Below are positions 36,901-48,566 of a DNA stretch of 64,000 bases, piece by piece; position 1 is the first letter of the stretch, and each line of letters begins with the position of its first letter. A model generated the notes under the pieces. It searched no databases and was not told where the DNA came from. It saw only the letters and a list, made by a program, of their open reading frames with translations. Source of the DNA: Toxoplasma gondii ME49 (Eukaryota; Apicomplexa; Conoidasida; Eucoccidiorida; Sarcocystidae); NCBI RefSeq assembly GCF_000006565.2, contig NC_031480.1, forward strand, positions 4,375,529 to 4,439,528, in the 5' to 3' direction. The position numbers and the translations under genes were made by a program.

Positions 36901-38341
36901 GTTTGCAGGAAGAGCGCCTGGAGGCGGCGCCATGATTTTCATCTTCTTCATCGCGACCCAGCGACGGTTCTTCACATCCTCGGCCAGCCATACGTCGCCG
37001 TACGCGCCCTGACCGACTTGCTGCACCTTGACGACTGCAGACGAGAGAGCGAGACACACAAACACACAGCCGAGATCTGGAAACAGCGAGCGAGACGCGA
37101 AAGAGAGAACGCGAGATATCGACGGAGAGACAACTGCACTCACAGTTGTTGAGAGTCAAACTCGAGGAAGGATAACTGCCGGCGTCGCTCATCGGCATGA
37201 CGTAGAACGTCCTCGCCTTCTTCGATCTCCTCGTCTCCTTGCGATTCTCCTCTCCCGCTCCCCTGCTTTCACTCGAGACTCGTTCTCTCTTCTTGTTCGA
37301 CTCCTCTGGACTCTGCGCTCCTCCTCCCCACTCCCAGTCTCCCCTCGCGTCTCCCCGCTCTGCCTCTCCCTTGCTCCTCACACAAACCGCAGACGAAGAG
37401 GAGGAAGAGGAAGATGGCGAAGAGGAAGATGGCGAAGAGGAAGACGGACAGGAAGGAGCAGAGACATGGTCTTGGCTTGTGGAGAGGTGCGAGGCTGTGT
37501 TTTCAGTCTGTTCCCATTTTCTTTTTTCTCGGTCGACGAATCGCCTGAGGCGTTTGCGGTCAGAGGGCGAGAACGCGTGCGTAGCAACACGCCAAAGGCC
37601 CACCCATTGGAGACATCGGCGTCTGAGGAGAAGTAGAGAAGCTTCGTCGCGAAGTAACTCTTCTTCGGAGTCGGAAAACGGACCTGCAGAGACAGACACT
37701 CCTTCCGCGCTTGCGCCTCTTTCGTGAGCTGCTTCTTTTCCTTCTGCCGTTCTCTCGCTCTGTGCGAGAGTCGTTTGAATCTCGCGTAACTGACTGTCGA
37801 ACACAGAGAGGAGGATCTGCACAGAAGGAGGGATGCCTCTGTGGCTGAGAGAAGAAGATGTCTCCTCCTCTGTCTCTTCACTGTCTTCTCCCTTTGCCGC
37901 AAGGAAGAAAGGCTGGAGGAAACGCACCCCACAGGCTTCTTCTGATCCACTCGCAGGCACAATGAGGACAGGAGGCTGCTCGCAGCGTCTCTGCAGTTCC
38001 TCCAGAATCCGCCTTCTTCTCTCCTCCGTCAAGAAAGGCACCGAGAGAGAAGAAGTCGGAAGTGCAGTGGCAGGAGAGACAGCCGAAGAAGAGGAAGGAG
38101 ACGGAAGAGAGGATGCGAGCTGTCGTCCCGAATCTGGGATGCATGCAGAAGAAGAACGAGGGCGCAGAGCATCGGAAGACGAGGAATGAGAATCGAGCGG
38201 ACCAGGAACAGGCGACTGAGGAGAAAAAGGAGAGTTGGGAGCACAAGACGAGAAAAGCGGGTGGAGGAGGCGGCGGAGGACAGAGGAAAGGAGACTGGAT
38301 GCGGTCGACGGAGTGTCTGGAGAGGCGGAGGCGTCCATCAT
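26712..38341 (-). CDS. Giant CDK9/CDK12-like cyclin-dependent kinase (CRK)
   Basis: Fourteen exons in transcript order: 38341-37144, 37034-36687, 36135-36091, 35376-35243, 35091-34995, 34459-33990, 33397-33228, 32703-32651, 32210-32144, 31808-31582, 31106-31033, 30740-30609, 30408-29952 and 29230-26712. They give about 1,996 residues; all phases agree. Residues 1-400 are Ser-rich with an acidic middle. The kinase domain spans about 402-855. It has glycine loop GQGAYG (407-412), VAMK lysine K429, cyclin helix PRTAIRE (501-507), HRDLKSAN (603-610), DFG (623-625) and [13 protein letters not shown] (707-719). The last matches CDK9/12-type T loops and puts the activating Thr at 707. Extra sequence lies between beta3 and the C helix and within the activation segment. 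The tail after 860 is charged, and its last 839 residues are Arg/Glu/Ser-rich. The likely role is phosphorylation of the RNA polymerase II CTD, or splicing-linked transcription, with a cyclin partner in the nucleus. Exons 10, 12 and 13 have the least certain left borders. The start is one of two adjacent ATGs. Confidence 0.82.
29230..29560. repeat. Low-complexity CA and GA-rich tract in the last CDK intron
   Basis: The tract opens with a CA run at 29231-29243 and continues with irregular ACAGACAGAGA-type repeats. On the minus strand this is a pyrimidine-rich run inside the final intron (29231-29951) of the kinase gene. It directly abuts the acceptor of the last exon (GTGTGTGTAG before 29230), so it may double as an extended polypyrimidine signal. 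The open frames here are repeats of Ser/Val/Leu and are artefacts. Confidence 0.7.
31329..31350. repeat. (CA)n microsatellite
   Basis: About eleven uninterrupted CA units lie in the CDK intron between exons 11 (31033-31106) and 10 (31582-31808). It is simple sequence with no coding role. Confidence 0.85.
32961..32981. repeat. (TA)n microsatellite
   Basis: A run of about ten AT units lies in the intron of the kinase gene between exons 8 and 7 (32704-33227), followed by more A/T-rich degenerate repeats up to about 33110. Confidence 0.85.
33581..33932. repeat. Cluster of (TA)n and TACATA microsatellites
   Basis: Three separate TA/TACATA arrays (about 33581-33638, 33691-33736 and 33877-33932) crowd into one 592-bp intron (33398-33989) inside the sequence coding for the kinase C-lobe. 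They produce fake Tyr/Ile-rich open frames on both strands. The intron borders on either side are clean (GTACCC donor, TTTTTTCAG acceptor). Confidence 0.9.
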
Positions 38342-41300
38342 GGAAAGAGAGGAGGAAAGGAGACAGACGGAACAGTGGAGAAAGATCAAGGAGTCGGGGA
38401 CAAATCGGAGCACGACAACGCCCCAGACACACGACGAACCTTCGCCGCAGCAGCGGGTGCTTCTTGAGTGAGGAGAGTGAAGAGGAGCGGTGCGAGGCAG
38501 GAGAGACCCAAGGCGACTGGCGAAAAGAAAGACGCGGGATAGACGGAGAAGAAAAAGGCGATGAAGCGAAAGTAAAGTTGGAGACGAAACCCCCGTTTCT
38601 CCCCCAAAGAAGAAGAGACGAGGGCGAAGAACGGCTGCTGTGTTTTGTGTAGCACCGTCATTGACTCAGACGAAAGGGGAGAAAGACCGCCAAAACGACA
38701 GAGAGAGAGCGTCTCCGAGTCGACCAGCGGTGACCCTGAGAGGGCCAAGGCCGACAGACGAAGGACAGAAAAATCTCGAAACTACTCTGGAACATGCCAG
38801 ACAGAGGAAGCGAGAAACGAGGGGATCAAGCCTGCTTTTTCCCTGCCTCGAAGAGACAGCAGAGAGAGGACTCTTCCGACTCCTGCGACAGTGGGGAGAG
38901 AACAGAGTCTGACAAATGCGGAGTCTCCCGTCGACCGTTCCAGCACCCACGGATCAGCGTCTCTCTCTTCGTCTCTCGCTCGAACTCCCAGCGAAAAGAG
39001 AGAGGAAGGGGGGAGAGGCAGAGACGTCCGCTCTTCTCAAAAAGTGAACCACCGCCGCCTTCCTGTGTGCATGCTAAACACGCGTTGCAGACAGACTCCA
39101 ACAGATACGAGACAACGACTCGCTCTACTTCCTTGAAAAATCGAGAATGCTGAGAGTCTTCTGTCTCCAGATCTCTCTTCAAACGCAGACAACCACCGAG
39201 AAACTTTTTCCGCTGCATGCAAGCGCCTCGCGCCGTCTACACGCGCTGCACGCGAGACCCAGCATGTACGCCTTGCATGTGAGAGAAAAACGGAGTTTGG
39301 ACAAGTCTGTGACTTTTTCTCTTTTTCTCGTTCTTGCAGTTTTCGGAAACACTGAGGAACTCGGAATTTCCAAGCGTCTCGACTCGGGTGTCCAGAGTAG
39401 ACAGAGGCGAGACATACTGCTGAATCAGTCAGAAAGATGTGTATCGGAAGGAAAAACGATCGTTGTTCAAAGGATCTGGGTTTATCTCTGTTATTCGACG
39501 CTTGCGTCCACGTTTCTGCATAGAGAGCTCTCTTTCCTCTCACTGGCATCTTTTTTCTCTTTGTCGATCCAGTCCTCTCTTTGTGTCTGTCCATCTCAGT
39601 GTATCTCTTCCTCTCTATCGATCTCTGACTCGGTTTCTCCCTCTTGATCTCCGTCTCCACGTCTCCTCGGCTCTCTTTCCCTCTGTCGCTTCTGAGACTT
39701 CGTCACCCCTGTTGTCTCTCCGCAGGCTGCACTTTGAAGGAACAACGGAATTCTCAGCATCCTCTTTCAAGAAAAAAATGCATTTTGACAGAGAGATACA
39801 GATTGCGTGCGAGAAGATGGTATGGGGGTTTTCGTTGACGTCAAATAAGCAATTTCCCCTTGTTTCAAAGACTATATTCAAATCAGAATAGAGGCGGAGA
39901 GTGTCTCCCCTCACTTGAAAAGGGAACTCGAAAGCCTTCTGCCTCTAGCAGAGGTTCAGACAGAATACTTTTCTTTCTTCATAGGAAATACACTGACGAT
40001 CTTGTAGTCGAAACCTCTCCCAATTTAAGGCTCTTTTTCTTTCTAGAGAGATCTGAAGGAGAAACACCAGAAAGCAGACCAGCGGAGGGAGATACACAGG
40101 AGAACTTAGGCAGAACGTCTTGTGCCGCGTTCCACTATACAAAGCAGTGTCGAGGAAAGCCACAGAAAAGAAGTCGTAGGGAGAAACGACTGGATTTCCG
40201 AACTAGGAAGCCTGAGAATCGGCGAGTTCGAGCAAGAAAGTCCTCGAGAAAGAACGCGTGTTCACCTTTTTGTCCCTCCATAAAACAAACAGAAGATGCA
40301 AATATTTCCATTTCTCTTAGCTACGCGTCTTTTTTAAAGAAAAAAGGCGCGCAGTCTAACACCTTCAGACAGGAAGAAAGTCTGCTTTTCAAACGCCTCC
40401 TCTCTGTCGTCTTCATGGAACTTCTCTCCTCACAAAATAACAGAGAAAACGAGGACGAACTCCTCTCGTAGTCTCTATCTTCATGTCCTTATTTTCTTTG
40501 TTGAAAGTTGATACTAACACCTGTGTATGTTCGACGCAGCACTACACACAGGACTCCTTGCCCATCACTGAGGAGCCAAGTCCATACAAACAGTTTTGAC
40601 GACGAATACATACATATATGTATATATATGTATATATGCTCTGTTTTTCTGTGCATGTACGTTGCGTGTGACCGTTTATGTTTGTGAGACGCTGACTTGC
40701 CCGGGTCGCATCCGTGTTTTCTTAAACTTTCCTTCGCGCCGTTAGCATAGTCGCAGAAACGTATCAGAAGGCATGAAGTTTACAGAGTGTGCTCTTGCAT
40801 TCGACCGAACCTGCGATAGATAAGGGGGCTTCCACACTCTCTGTGTTTTCCTGGAGACACGAGAGAGAGAAGGGACATCCTCTGTGAAGCGACCGAGCGA
40901 GGGACAAGCGAGGGAGGAGGAACGACAGAGATGCAAGAAGCACGACGAAGCACAGAGGGAAGGGGAAACCTAGAACTGGGGGAAGATGCAGAAGGAAGGG
41001 GAAACCACCGAGGCGGAAGATCGAGACAACAAAGAAAAGACGCTTCATAAGGCTGAGGCAACAGAAGAGCTGGAGACAAATACGGAGGAAACAAACGAGT
41101 GTATCTGAGGAGATCTCTGCTGTCGCTCTTGTCTTGCGACAGAATGCGAGAAAAACTGCTGTTTTCTCTTTGTTTTTTCAAAACCCTCTGTTAACAGATA
41201 GATGGCTACTCACTGGATTTCTCTCGCTCTTCCCTGTTTCCTCATAGAGACCCTGTCCGCAGATCAAAAACAGCCTGCGTCTCGTAGCACCCTCTCTCCA

Positions 41301-41943
41301 ATCTCGTCCTCACCCTTCCTACCTTCTGCATTTCCCACTGGTTCTCCTACCCGAAACTTTCTCGGCAGACACTTTCCTTCTTTATCCTTCCAAACCAGGA
41401 GAAAACTGTGCAAACAATCCTGCCGGCTGTCGACTCTTTCTTCGCTGCTGACGAGCACACCGCGTTCCCCCTTCTCCCGCGCCTCGAAAAATTCTGGCGT
41501 CGATACACCCGAACTTGTGCCTCTCTCTCCGCACGCTGAAGCGAGAAAGCCACGAAAACGCAAAAGCAAAAGACAAACGCGGCTGCATGGCGTTCACAGG
41601 CGCGCGCATGCGGCGCGGTGCACCTCTCTCGTCTCTTCTCTGCCTAGCCCCTGGGTGTACGTACACCGGAAAGAACAGCGCGTGCAGGTGGACTGTGGAC
41701 GTTTGTTGGGCACTTTTGGTGGATTTTCGGAAGCAGGTTGACGACGCGGCCTTTGCTCTCCCCAGAGGCAACGACGCCCTCTCTGCGCGGTTCTTTCTTC
41801 CCTCCCTGGCTTGTCTCTCTTGTCTTGTGCACACTGTCGACGCCGAGACAAAAACGCATGTTTTCCTCGGCTGTTCCCCTTGTCTCTTTTCGGCTCTCGA
41901 ATTTAAACCTCCCTGCGGATCTCGCTTCCTCAAAGTCTTCAAA
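38342..41943. promoter_or_regulatory. 3.6 kb divergent intergenic region between CDK and PDI genes
   Basis: The kinase gene (minus) and the PDI gene (plus) diverge, so this stretch should hold both promoters and leaders. I see no exon I trust. Several frames of 100-200 codons are open, but they lack splice context and have composition typical of this GC-rich purine/pyrimidine-skewed sequence. TATATA repeats occur near 40614-40636. An exact YGCATGCR word (CGCATGCG, 41605-41612) lies about 335 bp before the PDI start. Confidence 0.45.
41605..41612. promoter_or_regulatory. YGCATGCR promoter word
   Basis: CGCATGCG matches the Toxoplasma promoter consensus YGCATGCR exactly and sits about 335 bp upstream of the PDI start codon, a plausible distance for a core element of that gene. 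Confidence 0.35.
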
Positions 41944-42511
41944 ATGGCACTTGCACAGACGCAGCACCTCGCGCTTCTCCTCGCTGTCCTCTCGGTCCTC
42001 ACTGGCGCTCAGGCTGGACTCTACGCGCCCAACGGACCTGTAAAGGTTCTCTCTGGTCAACAGTTCAAGGAACAAGTCGTCGGCTCCAACGACCTCTTCA
42101 TCGTCGAGTTCTATGCCGACTGGTCAGACACAGCTCCTTTCTGCAGCTGCTCTTTGCCCACACGAGCCCCGCAGACACACTGGATAGACACGTAGCACTA
42201 CAGCGGTTCTTTGAATTGCCTGCCATCCTGCCTTACGTAAATTGTCGAGTACTTCCTTCACATACCATCTGGCTTGAACGGGTCTCCATTTTCATCTGGT
42301 CGTGACAAGATACACACGCGCGTACCCGTGCTTGCACCTCCTCACATTTCTCTACGCAGATGTCATTCTGGATTCTGGGAGCAGCGAAGAAATCTTATTG
42401 CTGGCGGCGGAGATTATTGAGACGCAGACACCTCTTGCCGAGCTCTCCCTTCACATACAAATAAATGCTTCACACGCTTCTGTCAACGGCGTTATGTCTC
42501 TATGCATACAT

Positions 42512-42552
<41 letters not shown>

Positions 42553-45500
42553 TTTGCCTCTCTGCGCATGTACCTTTAAATGTACATGTTGTATGCATTT
42601 ATACGTGTATATGTGGATGTGTGTCTCTCTGTCGTGCTCTGTTTTACCTGCATGTGTGTAGAACTCTGTTGTCTGCAGATGTCTTCTCTGAGTGGAGTGT
42701 TTCTCTTTTTTCTGCGTGAGTTGCGCTTTTCAGGTGCGGACACTGCCAGCGCTTTGCGCCTGAATTCGAGAAGGCAGCGAAGGCTCTTCGGGGCATTGTC
42801 ACTCTCGTTGCGGTCTCAGACCAATCTGCAATGGGAGAGTATGGCGTCCAAGGCTTCCCCACTGTCAAGGCCTTCGTTGGACGAGGTGCGGCAAAACACA
42901 GTTGAAGCAGGCAGCGAGTTCTAGCTGTCTGTGCCCACTTTCCCTGTCAATGACGAATTTTGGTCTGTCTCTTTATATCTATCTAGGCTTCGGTCTGTGT
43001 AACCTATGTCTGCCTCTCCTTCCATCTCTGGCTCATTCTACCTATCTCCCATTCGAGCTTCCTACAGACAGATGCCTACATACATGCAGGGATTTACTTG
43101 TGTGCTGGCCTCATGCCGCCGAGAGCTTTCCTTCGATGTGGTGCGGCAAGACACGAGACTCCTGCATGCGTCGATTTTTAGCTTTCTGTGCACCGTAAAA
43201 ACGTAGGCTTTCATCCATCTCATCTACACATAAATACATATTTGCAGCTCTACGTTTTAGTGCATGTACAGATGTGTACGCTTTCTAAACGAACTTCGTC
43301 GAGACATTTGTGAATCGAGATTTGTTTAAGGCTTTTGCTTCTCTTTCTCTGGAGGCAGCTCAGCTAAAGAAAGAATTGGAACCGAATGAAGGGGGACATA
43401 CGTGTATGCCGCTTGGGTGTATGTACACCTGAAGGCGCGCGTTTCCGGTCGTTGGCTCTCTTTCGGAGAACGCGGCTTGGATTGTTGTCATGTGCGATTC
43501 CGCGCGTGGCTGTCTTCTTTGATACACCTTTCTTCGTCAGTTTCGATGTTCTGTTTGTTCTGTGTCGTCTCCAATTTTTGTGCATTCTCTTCTTCCTGCG
43601 ATCGTGTCTCCTGTGTCTTTGTGCGTTCTCGGACATCCGTGCACTGCTGGTCGCTTCTTCGCGCTGCTCCTTCACTCCATGCCCCCTTCTTAGGTTGTGC
43701 GTTATTCGGCTTATAGGTGGAAAACCCCCAAAGACGTTCGACTACAACCAAGGAAGAGACGCGGCGTCTCTCATCGAATTCGCGGTGATGCATGCAGGGA
43801 AACTCGCGAGAGCTCGCCTAGCAGGTAAAACCGGATTTGGAGACCTTCCCGATTTATTTGCTTCTCTTTCTGTTCACTTGCTCGTTTGTGCATATAAAAC
43901 AGTATGTAGACATCTAGACATACATATTCGATAGATACATGTGAAGCTGTGCCCGTAGATGAACTTGTATACATACTTGTATACGGGGTTAAATACATAT
44001 ATATATATATATATGCATATATATATATATGCATGTGCGTGTACATATATATATGTATATACGTACGCACATCACCGAGTGCATATGTAACTGTTTTTTT
44101 CGAGGAGTTGGGCCGCAGGACTGTGCGTGTGGGTGTCCATGGGACTTGTTTGCTGCGCGGATGGTTTCTGACAAACGAACGTTTTTTTCAGGGAAAATCG
44201 ACGCTGGCACCGACGCGAAACCCTCTGAAAAAGCCGGCTCACCGGAGAAGGAGACCTCAGACGTCATCGAGTTGACAGATGGCAACTTCAACCAGTTGGT
44301 CATGAAGGACGACAAAAGCGTCTGGTGCGACAAGAAATCCGACACCCCGTTCGATCCACGCATTTCTGTCTCTGTGTCTCTCTGTCTCTGTGTCTCTCTG
44401 TCTCTGTGTCTCTCTGTCTCTGTCTGTGTACACAGGTCCAGCGTACTGGAAGTTGCATGTGTGGGTGGTTCGGTCCCCCCCCGTCCCCCTCCATCTGCTT
44501 GTCGCGCTGTGCAAGTGAACGTCCGCTGTCGCCTGGCTTGCTCTCTGCGTTTCTCTCTACGTCTGCATGTTCAGTGATACGGCGACGTTAGTCTGCGTAT
44601 CCAGACACACGGAGCTGCTGAGTTTTTCGAATCCCTCTGGAGCTGCTCGTCTCTGTGCGCAGTGGCGGATGTGACGCTCTCTACATGCCTTCCCGCGCAT
44701 GCGTCTGTGCCTGTGAACGCCGCTTTGCTTCAGGTTCGTCGAGTTCTACGCGCCCTGGTGTGGTCACTGCAAGGCCCTCGCGCCGACATGGGAGGAAGTT
44801 GCGACAGCGCTGAAAGGCAAAGTGAAAGTTGGCAAGGTAGATGCTACGGTGGAAAAAGTCCTCGCGAGCACCTACGGCATTCGGGTGAGTTGCCTCTCTC
44901 TTCGAAGCGTCTCGGAAAGGGTGTCAAACGCGACAGAGGCGTTCGAAGACGTCGCGAAACTCGATTTGGAGACAGCGAACGCTTCCAACAGCTCCAGAGG
45001 CAGAGCGAGTCGCTTGAGAGAAAAGTCAAAGAGAGCTCAAGGAGCCGCCAAGGGATGCCTCGGCCTGAAGTTTCAACACCCCTGTGCAGTGCTGAAGCCG
45101 TTTTTCTCCTCTCCATTCCAGTTCCCTTACCAGCTGTCTGTCCATAGCTTGCCTGGTGTCTTTTGTTTTGCAGGGATTTCCGACTTTGAAACTCTTCCCG
45201 GCAGGCGAGAAGAGCGTCGGCCTCGTCAAGGACTACGAAGGCGCTCGGACGACGGAGGCGCTTCTCAAATACGCCATGGAGTTCTTCAGGTAGCGAAGAG
45301 CAGAGAAACGAAGGGGAGCTAGAAGGGAAGCAACGAGTTTTTTTCGAGAAGAAGACGAAGAACGAGGAAACGAAAAGAACGAGAGCCGCCCTCAAGAGAA
45401 GAAAGGGATCCACGAAGAGGAGAGGGTTGTCCTTTCGTTGCGAAACGTCTTTTTTCTCTCTCCTTCGCGAAGCGACCTCTGCGTCGTCGTTTTCTACCGC

Positions 45501-46987
45501 CTCCCAAGGAGTGTCTCTTCGAGGGAAACTGAGCTGGTCAGCGTCTCCCTCGTCCCGAAGACTCGCCTCGTCGTTTCCTGGATCCCCCATCCGCTTCTTC
45601 ACGCTTTTGTGCCTTTCTGTGTCTTCCTGTCTGTGTGTTAGTGTGAATGTGACTACAGAGCAGCTGTTGAACGAGAGTCAGTTTCGCAAAGCCTGCGGAG
45701 ACCAGCTCTGCGTCCTCGCCTTTCTGCCGCACATCCTCGACAGCAAAACGGAGAAGAGAAACGAGTACCTCGCGACCTTGAACCGAGTCGTCAGAGCGTC
45801 CTTCCACATGCCGATCGCCTTCTTTTGGTCTCAAGGTGCGAAACGAGATCCGCGCGGGAAGCCGAAACGCCTTGCGGAGCAGACGAAACAGAAGAAGGCA
45901 ACTTGGGGGGGGGTGGGGAGAGACAGCGGAGGGAGTGAGGAGATGGACGAGCAAACATGTAGAGTACATAGGGGAAAGGAGAACGAAAAAGCAAGAGAAA
46001 GAAGAGAAAGAAGAGAGAGAAGAGAAAGAAGAGAGAGAAAAGAAAGAAGAGAAAGAAGAGAGAGAAGAGAGAGAGAAGACTCGCCTGTGGACTCTGTCGA
46101 CCCGCGTGTTTTTGAAGAAGTCCACTTTGCTTTCTCACCGAGCGCAGAATTAGAAAGTCGAGATGTCTGGTCTCTGCGTTTTCAGGAGGAGACCAGTATG
46201 AATTTGAAGAGCAACTGAACCTCGCCTTCGGCTACCCCGCCGTCGTGGCTGTCCATCTGTCGAAGGGGAAATACGCGATCCACCGTGGAGATTTCAGCCA
46301 GGTGCGGGAGAAGTGAAAGCACCTAGAGAAGACTAAAAACGTTGAATCCGTGCGAACGAAGGCATCGCTAAAGAGACGCGAACGAGACGCTGATTGGTAG
46401 TTGTCACGTTAAAAGAAAAAACAGTCTCTGTACAGGTGACCCCCCGCGTTTGAGAGCTGCAAGTTCAAGTCGCGGAGACACTTTTGGTTCATCTGTCTTC
46501 GTTTCCCTCCCTGCGTTGTCTTTCCGCCGTCATTCCTGTCCTCCCTTGTTTCTCTTCGTCTTTCTCCTTTCTCGTCTCTGTCTGCACTGTCTCTGTGTGA
46601 TTCGGCTGTCGCCCTGCCTTTCAAAAGGCCTTTCGCGGTTAACGTCCGCAAGCATTTGCGAAGTCGCCTCGGCGAACGCGTGAAGACAACGCATTTGTGT
46701 GCTCCACCCGTGCCTTTGTCGAGACGGTCTGACACCGTGGAGACGTTTGCGGATCGAACAGTCTTCGACGGGAGAGCTAGGCTCAGGCTTGCCGTTCACA
46801 CCGGGAGTGAAACCATGTGGTTTCGAATCGCTTGTTCGTGGATTTTCAGGAAAGCATTAACACCTTCTTGACTCAACTCCTGGCGGGGAAGGCGCCGATC
46901 TCGGAGCTCCCCAAGAACCTGAAGAAGCTGGAGGAGTCGCGTGCGTGGGATGGCAAAGATGAAGAACTTCCGAAAGATGAACTTTGA
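41944..46987 (+). CDS. Protein disulfide isomerase, PDIA6/P5 type
   Basis: Nine exons: 41944-42122, 42734-42885, 43717-43824, 44192-44324, 44734-44884, 45174-45289, 45642-45835, 46186-46301 and 46850-46987. They sum to 1,287 nt, 428 residues, with all phases correct. A signal peptide covers residues 1-24 (core [16 protein letters not shown]). Two thioredoxin domains follow with active sites WCGHC at 60-64 and WCGHC at 199-203. A third, redox-inactive domain carries the P5 hallmark [13 protein letters not shown]. The protein ends in KDEL (425-428) for retention in the endoplasmic reticulum. Domain order a-a'-b and the hallmark match PDIA6/P5 rather than classic four-domain PDI. It forms, breaks and shuffles disulfides in secretory cargo. 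Start: the signal peptide begins exactly at this ATG, preceded by an A-rich AAA context. Both active sites are split by introns between the Trp and the first Cys, so exon borders fall at homologous places in the two domains. Introns carry simple repeats. Confidence 0.95.
42503..42549. repeat. (CA)n/(TA)n microsatellite in PDI intron 1
   Basis: A short CA run passes into about 15 TA units inside the first PDI intron (42123-42733). Simple sequence only. Confidence 0.85.
43996..44058. repeat. (TA)n microsatellite in PDI intron 3
   Basis: Two TA arrays joined by TGCATA, plus a third short run at 44046-44058, lie in the third PDI intron (43825-44191). Confidence 0.85.
44365..44432 (+). repeat. 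TCTCTCTGTCTCTGTG minisatellite in PDI intron 4
   Basis: About three to four tandem copies of a 16-bp pyrimidine unit (TCTCTCTGTCTCTGTG) begin 40 bp after the donor of PDI intron 4 (44325-44733). They read as Ser/Val/Leu repeats in every plus frame and are not coding. Confidence 0.85.
45988..46079 (+). repeat. AGAGAAAGA purine repeat in PDI intron 7
   Basis: About 90 bp of tandem GAGAGAAGAGAAAGAA-like purine repeat sits in PDI intron 7 (45836-46185). It generates an artificial Arg/Glu frame on the plus strand and Ser/Phe/Leu on the minus. It is a candidate for triplex or H-DNA structure, but with no visible function. Confidence 0.85.
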
Positions 46988-48445
46988 GAAGAAGTGACAA
47001 ATCCAAAAGAGAAAAGAGAGAGAAAAAGACAAAAGGAGAAAGAGGTGACGGAGAACAAGGAGACCTCATCGACGCGTCACGCAAGATCTGGGTGTCCTGC
47101 AGACAGCCTCCGACAGAGAGATGGGGGGGGGGGGAGCCGCCAACCAAGAGGAAGAAGTGGGGAGCGCGTTGTTACCGATTTTTATGAAATTTCTTCTCTG
47201 ACCCCTTTCAAGAAGTCTTCTTGTTTTTCAGCTTCACTCTCACCTTTCTGGCGATGACTTTTTGTCTCTTTCGGGGCTGTCTGTCGCGATGTTCTTTTTT
47301 TCAAGAGGCACCAAGTGTTGCAGAAAGACGAGGAGACTGCACAGAGAGCGGAGACGATGCAGCGCCTTCTTAGACTCAGAGGTCCTCTTCTTGGATCTCT
47401 TCCTCTCTTCAGTGTCCTTTGGATTCATTTGTCTTTGTCATCCTCGCGCCTCTTCCGTGACTTCTCCTCTCCCGTATCGGCAACCGTTTCAGAGGAGAGG
47501 AGGCTGAGAGTGCTCTCATGGTCCTGCTTCTTCGTTCAGTGCTCTCTCTCTAGAGCGGGAGCGGACGAAACGAGTTGTTTCTCCGTTTCCCTCGTTTTCG
47601 GTGATTCTCTTCTGAAAAAACGTCATCTCCAAAGATGCATGTCTGCGCAACTGCAACACAAATCAACTTGTCTCCTTTTCTGTGCACTTAGAGTCTCTGC
47701 TGCCTCCTCCGGCCCCAACCTGTCCTCTCGTTTTCCCTCTTGAAGCTTCTCTCCTTTTCTTGATCGCGACAGGAGGCGCAGCAGCCGGAGAAGAGGAGAA
47801 TGAAAGAAAGCAAACGAGAGAAACGAGACGGGTCGTCAGGCCGATTCAGCTAGGCATTCTTGCACTAGTGGCCAGACGCCAGGTCGAACTCGAGGAGCGG
47901 ACACGCAGAAAGTTCCCCAGATTTGGAAGTTCAAGGAAACTGAACCTCTGTATCGAAGTGTAAATATTTGTAGCTCTCAAACTCTACGTGCAAAGATATC
48001 TATCTCTCCATACATCTTTCTGCACAGCGATCCATATTTACATTCTCCGGCTTCTCAACATCTATCCCTGTCTATCTGCCAACGTTCATCGAGCTCTCTA
48101 TATCCGTCTGCATTATCTATCCTGCTGTATCTCTCCGATCCTCTCTACCATGTGGGCGTAGACGAAGGAAACTTCGGAAGGTCCGAGCCGGGTACCTTGG
48201 AAGAACCAGAAACAAGGCCAAGAAGAATCTCGCACTCAGCCCCGCGAACAAGTGTGAGGAAATACGGTTGTCGATATTCAAACCCAGACGATAAACAGGC
48301 GCAGGTTTTCCACGTGAACACTGAAAGTGGAACTGCAACAGAATCGGAGGTGCTCCATGTACTCATATCTCTCTCTATACAAAAGTAGACGTGTATACAT
48401 ATGTTACATGCATTTAGACATGCACATAGATATCAACAAATACGA

Positions 48446-48476
<31 letters not shown>

Positions 48477-48566
48477 AGTAGTATACGTCAAAACATGTGT
48501 CTCTGCATGCGTTTCTTTGCCCTCGCTTGGAATGCGGTTCTGTGGCTGCTGCAAGGGGAAAGAAAG
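46988..48566. other. Convergent spacer, 3' ends of PDI and PIH1 genes
   Basis: No coding exon is supported. This should contain both 3' UTRs. It includes a G run at 47121-47133 and a (TA)n run at 48450-48476. A 93-codon plus frame ending at 47963 has some charged, protein-like text but no usable splice context and is not called. Confidence 0.5.
48450..48476. repeat. (TA)n microsatellite
   Basis: Thirteen or so TA units lie between the convergent PDI and PIH1 genes, about 90 bp past the PIH1 stop codon on its transcript strand. Confidence 0.85.

Noticed and set aside
39860..40471. 203-codon plus-strand frame upstream of PDI
   Set aside because: It has no splice links, no recognisable motif and Lys/Arg/Ser composition expected from the local purine skew; more likely promoter or leader.
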